Shown here: positions 9,502-18,847 of the stretch, piece after piece | Layout: each line of letters begins with the position of its first letter | How positions within the stretch are numbered: position 1 is the first letter of the stretch | NCBI GenBank assembly: GCA_028565635.1 | Contig: JAOXYB010105159.1 | Coordinates: 1 to 21,167 of the forward strand | From: Phoronis ovalis | Lineage: Eukaryota > Phoronida > Phoronidae | Reading direction: 5' to 3' | Length of the DNA stretch: 21,167 nucleotides | Made by a program: the position numbers and the translations under genes | Notes under the pieces: model-generated | The model's input: the letters and a program-made list of their open reading frames with translations, nothing else | Databases searched by the model: none | Told to the model about the DNA's origin: nothing

Positions 9502-12500
9502 ATGGATCTAAAAAGAAAGGCCATGGATGGAGCCCTTGTGCTTGCGAAGAAACCAAAAACTGACATAGTTTCTTATTCTGGTAAAGAGAATTTAGCACTG
9601 ATGCAGGTGAGTTATTAAAAACTGCTAAATAAAATATAAATTGGTATTGAAATAAGACTACAAAGGTAGGGATTACACATCTTGTATTGCCAGAGCCTAT
9701 CTGCTAATACCATCAGTAAAGGGACATGAGAATACCATTAGTAATAGGACATGTTTGTGTTTTACTTCTCTGCATTCTACTTATGACTTTAAGAAAGTAT
9801 GAGCTTCTCACATTTATACTAGTTATCATGTTGCCCAAGTTATTCACTTGCAAGTAAGTGTCAATATGGTAAGCTGTACCATGTAGGCGTTCAGATTATA
9901 ATTTCCTTGGGTATTTAAAGCAATGTATGGATTGCCTGCTTTGTTTTATTATTATTCATTAGCATTTGTTTTTATTTAGGGATATCAACGGACATCAAAC
10001 CTTGAAGCTCCCATCATGTTGTTATCAGGACACGGAGGTGATATTTTCACAGCTAAATTCTCGCCGGATGGAAAATATATGGCATCATCGGGATTTGATA
10101 GGCTTATTTGTAAGTAGTAATAATGTGTACTTGAACAATTATGTTTTTGAGATTGAAGTTTTTTACCCGGGGGTACTCAAGTTATTTTTTGGTGGAGTGT
10201 GCAGCCAAGTTGAAAATTTTGGATTTGGATTGTATACTTCTTACTGTATTTTTCACCATAAAGAAATTCAAAAATTTGGATTGCTACTTACTGATTACAG
10301 CAAACAATTTGGATTATATTGAGGCTTGTATCCATAAATGGATTTTGGAATTTGGTTTGTATCGCTCAGTTTGCTTAAAAATGGATTGCTACTCAAATAT
10401 TTTAAAATTTTGGATTGCTACCCTTATATTTCAAAAAATTTGGATTGGGTTGGGCAGCACATCCCAGTAGTAAAAAAACCATGAGTACCCCCAGTGGTTT
10501 TTTACCAACAGTGACTTTTCACTTATGACACACTAAGCTCTTGTACATACAAAATCTTATAGTCTTGAAAGTCTTTGCTTTATGTATCTCTTGCTTCGTT
10601 GTGCTATCCTGCTTTGAAGTTTTTGAAATGTGCAGGCATAGTCATGCAAGGTAAATCTATAGATATCTGCATAATTAGCAACAATGGATCAAGAGCATTG
10701 AAACATTTTAGAAATCCTTACCTTTGAATTAATTGCCATTCAGTGAATAACATCAAGGCATGTCTGTGTCTCTAAGATATTGTTGTATACTTTTATATGT
10801 TGTCATTACAGACTTTTGGAATGTCTATGGTGAATGCGATAATTTTGCTGTCTTAAAAGGCCATACAGGAGCCGTCATGGAACTACATTTTAACACAGAT
10901 GGAAGGTTTGTTAGCTTTTCTCTTATGATGGGCTGTTTTTTTATTGTTTTTTAAAAGCGTTTCATGACGAAAGCTCTTAAAACTGTGTCAATCTGTTTTT
11001 TTTTTAAATGTTAAAAGAAGAAAATATAAAAATAATATTTATAATGAAGTGGTCATGCTCATTATAGACAAGGCTTCTTTTTGGTCTGGCCTTATGATAG
11101 TTTTCATCAATTTGTTTACATCTAAACTCAAAACTAAAATGTTAGATTTAATACATTACCTTTGGTACCTGCAAGCATTAGCACTTCTCTCTCTTTGCTA
11201 TAATTGTAAGGTAAATTGATGATTGAAACAAATATTTATTTTTACAGTAACGTTATGACATGTTCAACAGATAAAACTGTTGCATTGTGGGATGTTGAGG
11301 TTGGAGTGCGAGTACGGAAGTACAAAGGTCATCAAACATTTGTGAATTGTTGTTGTCCTGCGAGGAGAGGACCTCAGTTGATCTGCAGTGGAAGTGATGA
11401 TGGAACAATTAAGGTAATGATAATCTTATGAACGAGTTTATGCAGATGAATACTCCAATTTAAAGAAAAGGAAAAGAAAAAAACATTTGTCCTCACCACA
11501 TCTTTAACTGGTGTCCTTTCTCATTATTTGATTGTAAATGGGAGAATCATGTGTTTGATGATTTGGAAGTTATAATTCCTCAAACAATGTAGCGAGCTCT
11601 GATGAGCATACCATGTTGACATTCAGCATTTTGATTGTACACCTAGGCTTTTTGTTCTGCAGTTGATTGGATTGCCGGTATGGGTACTTTTACTGAAAGT
11701 GAATGTTTTGAAAAGGAAAAAGTACAACTTGCAGACTAACGTTATATTTTCTTTTATTTAAAAGTGTGAATCTTTGTTTCAGCTCTGGGATTCCAGAAAA
11801 AAATCACCCATGCAAACATTTCAAAATACATACCAAGTAACAGCAGTAGCATTTAGTGATACAGCGGAACAAATTATATCAGGGGGAATTGATAATGATA
11901 TAAAGGTATCAAAGATTTATTGTAATTTTCGTTATAAGTTTAACATGCAATTCAATTTGCCTTGCAATTATAGCGAAATTTAATTATCACTATATTGTTT
12001 AACATCTGTGTTAATGAATGCAGAGTTAATGAAATTAACTTCCAGTTAGTTTTACATGCTGCTGATAACAGACTATTTGTTCTATAGCTGAATATTTATA
12101 AATTTAATTAGTAATTTTACTAAAAGTGTAACTCAATTTGACAGAAGAATTATTAATCAGAAACCTAGTTTTGTATACCTGCTAGCTTCCTGTGTTCCCT
12201 AGAACTGATTATTTGAATTTTCGTAATATATTTAGAATCTTATTTTACGATTTTTGTAGCATTTTAATGCTTTAAAACAGTTTCAAACTTTACAGTAAGA
12301 CTAAAAGTCCAGATCTACTAAATCATTCATAGTTATTTTTAAATGTTTGTTTTTTGTTTCATAACTGCCCATATGTTCTAAATATTCCAGTTGATTATTT
12401 CAGGTGTGGGATTTACGAAAAAATGATGTGCTATACAGAATGCGCGGTCATGTTGACACTGTAACAGGTATTCGACTCAGTCCAGATGGATCATATCTTC

Positions 12501-14088
12501 TCTCAAATGCCATGGATAACACAGGTAAGAAGTATTTTTATAATCCGCATTATAAGGATTCTCTTGATAAAGATGTCAGACACTGAATGAATAATGGCAT
12601 ATTGTTTGTTTACTATTTATCATGAAAATTCTTGCAACTCAAAGTGAAAGACAAAACTTAGTTTGTCTATAGTTTAAAATTTCATATAGCAAACTAAACA
12701 TTTCAGCTTCTTGTCTCTTCAGTTAGTGTGGCACCCTTGTGGAGATGGGAAAATATTTTACATTACACAGCTACTGTAAGATTCAGGGTTTCTATCGTAT
12801 AACATTTTACCAAATTTCATGAATTTATTTGCATTCAGTGAAGTATGTATTCAATTTTGTTTGTAGTAAGAATTTGGGATGTTAGGCCTTTTGCACCACA
12901 AGAAAGGTGTGTAAAAATATTCACAGGAAATCAGCACACATTTGAAAAGGTATTGTATAAACTAAAAATACTGTTACATCACTAATTCGTTAATTCTTGG
13001 TCCTTGTGTGTTTTGTGTGCCTCAGAATGTTGGTATATACAGCTTTAAAGGACTACAATATTTATGGTGCTCTGCGTATAACTTTAGATCATCAGACTTA
13101 TAAGACTAAAACATTTACCATCTTAAGGCTTTAAATTATAAATTTCATGCTTCATCTCAAAGATTTTAGAAAAATCATAACATTACAATATCATGGCCAT
13201 TTTATAAATGTTTGTAAATAAATGTCATAAGCCTGAATTGTGTTTTTTTTAAAGAATCTTTTACGTTGCTGTTGGTCACCTGATGGCAGTAAAGTGACAG
13301 CTGGTTCAGGTGATAAATGTGTATATATCTGGGATACAACAACTAGAAGGGTATTATACAAACTGCCAGGACACCAGGGATCAGTGAATGAAGTGGAATT
13401 CCATCCAACGGAACCTATTGGTAAGATTTCTTACCCTATGAATATTAATTCAATTTTGGTGAACAATTGAACAAATTAGTTTTAGTCAACTAAAGCTATC
13501 AAACGTTTTGAAGTCACCGTGAACCCTTCCCCACCAGAGTATACTCTTAACTCGTAATGGGGCCCGGAACAAACGGGGGTTTTCTACAGACATTTTTGCT
13601 GTTTTTATGACGAAATACAGCAGACGTTTATGTTTCATATGGTATGGTAGTTATTTATTTATCAAATGACATATGACTCGGTTCACTATTCTCGTGGCAC
13701 AATTATGGCTAGATGTAACACTTTGGTTATAATCAGTTTTATAAAATGTACAAGAGACTATTGAAAATCAATTACGGTACCAAACTAAGCAGCAATGAAT
13801 GTATTTTCAATGCTGTAAGATTACACTTGGGCAACAACTCTTATTTTTTAATTTAAAATAAAGCTAACTTAGTCAAAATGCCAGATTTCTATTGTCAGGA
13901 GTGCAAGGTAAAAAGAAGTTCATTTTTTAAAATAAAATTTTGAGTCCTATGGTGTTTTTGTACAGTACTGATAAAACAGTTTCTTAATTTATTTGTGCTT
14001 TCTTTGAACTCATACGTATTTCAATTTGTTTATTATAGTGATGTCAGCATCAAGTGACAAGACAATATACTTGGGTGAGATTGAATGA
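9502..14088 (+). CDS. SNRNP40: U5 snRNP 40 kDa protein, seven-bladed WD40
   Basis: Nine coding exons: 9502-9606, 9980-10109, 10812-10905, 11248-11413, 11783-11905, 12404-12524, 12867-12949, 13255-13420 and 14039-14088. They join in phase to 345 residues (human 357). The protein is a WD40 propeller in the U5 snRNP that contacts PRPF8 in the spliceosome. The N-terminus is short and basic (KRK, KKPK), suiting nuclear import. Seven blades follow, starting near LSGHGGD, LKGHTGA, YKGHQTF, FQNTYQV, MRGHVDT, FTGNQHT and LPGHQGS and ending in W-D or its variants (YFW, LWD, IWD). Family-specific stretches include PARRGPQLICSGSDDGTIK, QIISGGIDNDIKVWDLR and the C-terminal YLGEIE. The start ATG has A at -3 and G at +4. 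All introns are GT-AG. Shares its promoter region with LIPT1. Confidence 0.96.
10159..10508. mobile_element. MITE-like element with GGGGGTACTC ends and internal repeats
   Basis: Lies in SNRNP40 intron 2. The left end contains CCGGGGGTACTCAAG and the right end is its inverted counterpart, CATGAGTACCCCCAGTGG; similarity runs inward for roughly 45 bp to the GTGTGCAGCC / GCAGCACATCCC pair. The interior is a degenerate repeat around TTTGGATTGCTACT, with copies near 10208, 10271, 10305, 10379, 10409 and 10437, spaced about 30-35 bp where adjacent. Open frames on the plus strand (10141-10470) follow from the repeat and do not resemble a protein. Confidence 0.65.
10906..11247 (+). other. SNRNP40 intron 3
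   Basis: Phase-2 intron in the third-blade region, from GGAAG|GTTTGT to TTTTACAG. AT-rich, with nothing recognised inside. Confidence 0.8.
11414..12403 (+). other. SNRNP40 introns 4 and 5 (around exon 11783-11905)
   Basis: Two phase-0 introns, 11414-11782 and 11906-12403, flank the 41-codon exon encoding LWDSRKK to NDIK. I see no repeat element or RNA gene in either. Confidence 0.8.
12525..14038 (+). other. SNRNP40 introns 6, 7 and 8
   Basis: Introns 12525-12866 (phase 1), 12950-13254 (phase 0) and 13421-14038 (phase 1). Intron 8 has a GC-richer patch at about 13550-13590 (GGGGCCCGGAACAAACGGGGG) that may be the remnant of a repeat; otherwise nothing is recognised. Confidence 0.7.
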
Positions 14089-14761
14089 GATTTTAGAAAC
14101 ATAATTTTTTACGCAAGACAAGCATTGCATGAGGAGTGGTCTACTGGACTTACCTCCTGTAAGATAAAGATTTCCAGTGTTGTGGCTATATGTCTGAATT
14201 AAACTAAAAATCATTTAAATATGTTCTGAAAACATTTTACTTGTATTATATGTACAATATATTTTTCTGGTATTATAAAAAATATACAAACATTTTGTAT
14301 CTACATTAGTGTTTTATTTTGGCACTGTGATTACAGCACATACATACTTTATACAACTGAATTGTTCTAAATTTCTGTACAGTTTATACTTAGTCACATG
14401 CATTAACAGCTTTGATTTAGTAAATATCACTTTATCTACTACTATTGCAAATATGTTTTATGCTTCACTTTTCAAGCAAAATATGAGCACAGGATTCCAG
14501 AGCTACTTATTTCAAAACGCTGTGTTAGGCAGCAGATCTGAGGTAACATTCTTAAACATTTATGATATGTTTGAGATATGTAATAGGTGTTGTTTTTCTT
14601 GTGATCATATAATAATTGCATCACCCTTAGACAACCCCATCATGGTGCTTTAAGTGACAATCTGATAGCATCTACCTTTCCACAAGAAAATATGTATGTG
14701 AGAGGCGATCTTAATACGTAACATTTTTGTGATTAGATCTGGACTAGTATTTACATTAATT
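14089..14761. other. Shared 3' region of two convergent genes
   Basis: Between the SNRNP40 stop (14088, +) and the stop of the minus-strand ORF (14762). ATTAAA at 14200-14205 (+) could end SNRNP40. The complement of AATAAA at 14313-14318 could end the minus-strand gene, giving it a 3' UTR of about 450 nt. The plus-strand open frame 14309-14653 is antisense to this UTR and I do not regard it as a gene. Confidence 0.45.
14313..14318 (-). terminator. Candidate poly(A) signal of the 14762-15787 gene
   Basis: AATAAA on the minus strand, 444 nt after the stop codon and about 110 bp from the candidate SNRNP40 signal, so the two transcripts would end close together without overlapping much. Confidence 0.35.
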
Positions 14762-15787
14762 TTACAATGCTTGGTCTGCTTTAAAGGATAAAGGACTTAG
14801 TGTTCTAGTCGTACGTGGCCAAGATACATTTAAACTCATGTCATCAAACGTTTTGTTTAATGAGCGTTCTTTGGTGTTTTTATTTTGGACAATCTCTCTG
14901 TTCTTTGCAGAATGTAATCTAGAGAATACTGCTAAATCTGCTTCTAAGGTAGGTGACCCCAATGTATGGCGTCTATCCAGTAATCGGCCACTAGATGTCG
15001 CCCTCTCTACATTAAATTCGTTGTGAAGTTTCTCACGAACTGCTCTTACATGGGAAGCTTTTTTAGGTGTGCTCAGCGCTCGCCAAAACTCTTCCCTGTT
15101 CCTTTTCGGATTTCGGCTTGACTGGTACGATTCTTCTCTCTCTTTAGCTTCAATTTGACTTTTCGCATTGTGGTTTTCATCTGATATCTTTAAGATTGCG
15201 TCACTTTCCAATTTTTTTTTACTTTCCTTTGGCAATGCAATTTTCAAATCTTTCGGTTTTGCAAATTTTAACCTCGAAACATCATTTGTTTTCTTATTCT
15301 TGATTGCAGTCATTGTAATTTCCTTGGTAACAGGTGGCATAGAGTTGCCTTTTTCGTTTAGTGTAGCTGTATCTGGTGGCGTGTTAGTCTCCTTTGTCTT
15401 ATTACTATTCACTGTTTCGTTTCGCTCTGTAGGGTCCTCGTTTCTGTTGTCACTTTTCATTATCACATGAGAAGCTTTTGCTTTACTGACTAGCGGATCC
15501 GGCTTAACGTCGTATCTAACTAGACGTGCCATTAGCGATGTAGTTGTAGGCATAAGAGGGCTAATATGTCTGGAATAACTGGAACTGGGTTTTATGTTGT
15601 ATCTTGCCTTGTTTTGCAACAAGTGTCTCCTTTCTCGATGTAATTCTGCAGCAATAACTTTTTGTCCTCGCTCTATTGTAGTTTGTTCTCTACGAAGTCG
15701 ATTGTCTTGACGGACATTGTTCCTCAGAACTATGTCATTGTACTCCGATCTTCCGGGTCCTCGAGCTGGTTTCTTTTTCCGATCCAT
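14762..15787 (-). CDS. Basic, probably disordered 341-residue protein, unrecognised
   Basis: A single uninterrupted frame of 341 codons. I do not recognise the family and assign no function. The start has A at -3 and G at +4 (AGAATGG). Residues 1-65 begin MDRKKKPARGPGRSEYND and continue as a strongly Arg/Glu-rich, probably helical stretch ending near LLQNKARYN. About 110-160 is Asn/Thr/Glu-rich and low in hydrophobic residues. Lys-rich segments follow (FAKPKDLKIALPKESKKKL). The last 100 residues mix Arg-rich blocks with a more ordered patch, RRHTLGSPTLEADLAVFSRL (about 274-293), and end with Ser/Thr-Pro-type sites. There are no membrane helices, signal peptide or zinc-binding pattern. Length, lack of stops and codon use in an AT-rich background argue for a real gene. 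CCCCGCAG eight bases before the ATG could be a 3' splice site of a 5' UTR intron. It could be a ciliary, cytoskeletal or nuclear linker protein, but that is a guess. Confidence 0.75.
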   Translation of the reverse strand: MDRKKKPARGPGRSEYNDIVLRNNVRQDNRLRREQTTIERGQKVIAAELHRERRHLLQNKARYNIKPSSSYSRHISPLMPTTTSLMARLVRYDVKPDPLVSKAKASHVIMKSDNRNEDPTERNETVNSNKTKETNTPPDTATLNEKGNSMPPVTKEITMTAIKNKKTNDVSRLKFAKPKDLKIALPKESKKKLESDAILKISDENHNAKSQIEAKEREESYQSSRNPKRNREEFWRALSTPKKASHVRAVREKLHNEFNVERATSSGRLLDRRHTLGSPTLEADLAVFSRLHSAKNREIVQNKNTKERSLNKTFDDMSLNVSWPRTTRTLSPLSFKADQAL

Positions 15788-16418
15788 TCTCTTATCTGCG
15801 GGGATTATTTTTTACTAGAACAGCTAATATGATATTTATTGTTAGAATGTTACTTTATCTTGCATGTGACAACGAGTGGCGACATCTTTCAAAATCCACT
15901 ACTAATTTCATGTTGTCTAAAAAAAAAAGAAAGTTTTAAAGTATAATTCAGAAAAAAAACACGCAACAACTTGATAGTACCCTATAGGCAGTAATTCTAG
16001 TGTTCACTTTCAAATTAATTATATTAAAAGTTCCCATTTTAAAGTAACTTAAACGATTTATGGGCCGACGGTTTATGATGTGATAATGTATCTTAATTTA
16101 TATTTCATTAAACCGTATATACCCTAATCTTTATAACAATCGAAACAGTGATATTTTTGTTCTCAATGCGTTCTCTTGACGAATGAAGCTCTTTGACATT
16201 TAATAATGTTATTGTAGATTATGTCGCTGGTCTAATTTCCCTCTGAAAAAACTCTTTGCTAAATTATCTATTTACCGTAGATATCAAAAAAAAATCATAA
16301 CATATTTTCAAACAGCATTTAATTAAAAATGTTACTAATAAGTACTATATGTAGCTATAGTTTCAGTAATTTGTGATGTGTGTTTCTTAGATAATATATA
16401 CGTATTGTTTTCTACATA
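15788..16418. other. Intergenic, nothing recognised
   Basis: AT-rich DNA between the 5' end of the basic-protein gene and the 3' end of the candidate minus-strand gene. It should hold the promoter of the basic-protein gene; I see no TATA box or other clear element. No coding exon, RNA gene or repeat is supported. Confidence 0.5.
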
Positions 16419-16424
16419 TTTATT
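16419..16424 (-). terminator. Poly(A) signal adjoining a stop codon
   Basis: On the minus strand the stop TAA (16428-16426) is followed after one base by AATAAA. This supports 16426 as the true end of a terminal exon and implies a 3' UTR of only about 20-30 nt. Confidence 0.45.
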
Positions 16425-16425
16425 G

Positions 16426-18847
16426 TTAAAAACGGATTTCCGAATGCGGTACATATTGTTGTCTTATAATAAACTTCTTTACGCATGGCATATCTCTCAA
16501 AGAAACAACATTATATACAACGTATAGTATATCCCAATCTCCCGTATCACCCTGAAATTCGTATGTTATTTTTAAAGTTTTAGCAGAAAAAAGGTTGAAA
16601 CATTCTTTAACAGCGTGATTAATATAAAGCCTAACATGATTCAAAATTTCATAATTTTTTAATGTGCCGTTTTTTAGAAAAGTTATTGTTTCGCAAATCG
16701 CTGTTATAACTATACATTGCCCACAATATGCATTCGAAATCGCTCCTCACGGACGAGCACAATTGGATTACACCGTTCCTGCAGTTGAATTTGACTTTTA
16801 GTAACTCAGGCTCTTTAGACATTAACTAAAAATTGTGACCAATATGGTCACCCGTGGACTCATCCTTTCAGGTTCTTACCTACGGCTAAAGTCCGCAGCG
16901 GTCAAACTGGCCATCAAGGAGCTTATAATGTGGATTTGCAAAACTTTTCCAAAAAACAAGGTATTCAAAAATTCTGAAATTGAAATCCTGTTAGGTATTA
17001 TAAATCACTCACTTCATCGTTTCTCCCCTAAAACGTTAAAAATAACAGAGTTTTTATGAATTTCAGGATGACACGGGACAATGGGATGTACTATTGTTCT
17101 TTGACAGTGGTGTTCTTCAAATTCAAATTTCAGCAAATTGAGTTTATACAACCTTGTACCGCATGGTGTGTACACTGATGTGTGACAGTAAAACTAAAAA
17201 CAGACGAAATTAAACTGAGTTTCCGACGCATGAGCTTAGAATGAACTGAAACCACAGACACACATTTGTCCACAAGTTAGATATTTTCCAAGTCGAATAT
17301 TAAAGATCTTATCAGAACCGATTAATACCTTCACTTGAACTTTGAGGCAGTGTGAAATAATAAATGCTTTCCACCTAGTTATTCATTCGCTTCATCTATA
17401 TCGATTAACAAAGAAATGTGATTTTTAAAACTCTAAAATTCAGACTTTTACTTACCGGCGCGAATACAGGTTCGTAATTTTCAATTTTTTCTCTCAGATA
17501 AATCAATATATAAGGTGCAACATCTTCTGATATTCTAGGCTAAATAGTTCAGTTATCATGAGTAGCTGTCGTGTATGTTTGATAAGTATGTTTGAACAAT
17601 TTGACGAGAAGATATATTAAATCGCTAATAATATTAAGTAAAACCAAGGATTTAATCCTTGGGAAAATGGATAGCTCAGTCATGACGATATTCATAATTC
17701 AAAGCATACAAAGTGCGCATATTTTTGATTTTGCAAGATATGAATTTTCAAAATTTAATTTTAAAAATAAATTTATATAATTTTTACTTTGTCCCTTAGT
17801 GACAAGGGAAGCGAAATCGTCACTTTTATAACAGACTTGATACTTGTTTACAAATTTGTTGAATAAATATTCTAATTAAAAATGTAAATGTATAGCACGG
17901 AAAATCTAGTAATTACCTGTGAGATATTGATTTTTTTTTGTAATAAATATAATAGCTATCAGTTTTCAATGAGAAATGCAATAATCTAAGAAAAATTATT
18001 AAAATATTTAGTCGCAAAAGCCAGGCGTTATTTTAAAGTTGTCAACATGCAATTTAAAAACTAACAAGAAGATTCAAATCCATCTAGCTAGACACTGTCC
18101 TAGCTGATTTTAGCAGATGTTATCAAGATATCGATTGATAATGTTCTGACGTGCAAAAACTTTGACAGCGTATGTATTCGGATTCCACAGTTTCCATAAT
18201 CGCTGCATGCATTATATTTATGGTCACATTTAATTTCTAACTGCACTAGAACACGGCGTTCTATTTCAACAAAGTTCATGTTCAAATTTTTTCAACTAAA
18301 CTTTTATGTTATAGCTTATTTTTTTACTAATTTTTATGCAATTTTAAAACGATTTGAAAGATCAATATTTAAGAATTATATTAAAATGTATTAAAAAAAT
18401 AGGCGAACTCATTATAATTAGAAGGTTTTGGAAAAATTTATTTTTTCGAGTTTTGTCTAATATGACTATGTGCAGTAACTAACAGTACTGTACCTTAAAA
18501 ATGTAGACGTCGGTTGCCACAGCTCTTGCTTATACGTTGCACATGGACATTGTAAGAAATTCAATAATAGAAATTGAGGTCTACAATCACAGGTATTGTA
18601 GTATTAAAAACCTACAATAATATATTAGAAGATGTATTTACAGATATTTCCTCAACAGAGCAAAATTATTTGCGTTCGCGGTACCCCGGTGGTACTTGAT
18701 CCCCTTGATATTACAGACTGCAACGTAACTTAAGAACTTTTGTTTGCTCTCAAGTATTTGTTTGATGCTGTTGATACAAGATCGACGCAATCCTCTTAGT
18801 TTTCTCTTGTTCATCCTAGCCGCCGGTAGTAGGTTGATCGCGGTCAT
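16426..18847 (-). CDS. Candidate multi-exon gene of unknown family
   Basis: I do not recognise this gene; the model is tentative. On the minus strand: exon 18847-18642 starts MTAINLLPAARMNKRKLRG, has YVAVCNIKGIKYHRG, and ends at CT|GTAAAT. Exon 18580-18494 follows in phase (LPQFLLLNFLQCPCATYKQE), with donor TTTTTAAG|GTACAG. An open stretch around 18202-18151 (DYGNCGIRIHTLSKFLH) fits the phase but has poor splice sites; a longer version reaching LEIKCDHKYNAC is possible. Exon 17539-17456 is 28 open codons (PRISEDVAPYILIYLREK) with acceptor ATTTAG and donor CCG|GTAAGT. The terminal exon, open from about 16746 and ending at 16426, reads ...ICETITFLKNGTLKN, KTLKITYEFQGDTGDWDILY and ...YVPHSEIRF. 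Phase does not match between the last two exons, so one exon is missing from my model or the gene is broken. The terminal exon has a homologous partner in opposite orientation, which argues that it is or was coding. Confidence 0.4.
16872..17141 (+). pseudogene. Inverted, frameshifted copy of the neighbouring terminal exon
   Basis: After a plausible acceptor (CATCCTTTCAG) the frame reads SYLRLKSAAVKLAIKELIMW, ICKTFPKNKVFKNSEIEILL and INHSLHRFSPKTLKIT. The minus-strand exon at 16426-16746 has the parallel words ICETITFLKNG, KNYEI, INH and SAKTLKIT. After KTLKIT this copy has ten bases (17048-17057) where the other has three, which shifts the frame. Beyond that point the match resumes in a second frame, EFQDDTGQWDVLL, ending FDSGVLQIQISAN and TGA at 17141. 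Both copies have an upstream acceptor in the same phase (one base carried in). This is either a pseudogenised duplicate or a paralogue whose splicing I have misread. No other exons of this copy are evident on the plus strand. Confidence 0.5.
17644..17662. repeat. Perfect 8 bp palindrome
   Basis: CCAAGGAT, three bases (TTA), ATCCTTGG. It lies inside the candidate minus-strand gene, in what would be an intron. No direct-repeat flanks or second copy noticed, so its meaning is unknown. Confidence 0.6.

Noticed and set aside
9966-10470. Two plus-strand frames of about 110 codons
   Set aside because: One is the wrong frame of SNRNP40 exon 2 plus intron; the other comes from the repeated core of the mobile element.
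15168-15470. 100-codon hydrophobic plus-strand frame
   Set aside because: Antisense to the Lys/Glu/Asn-rich 14762-15787 gene; hydrophobic codons are expected opposite such a sequence.
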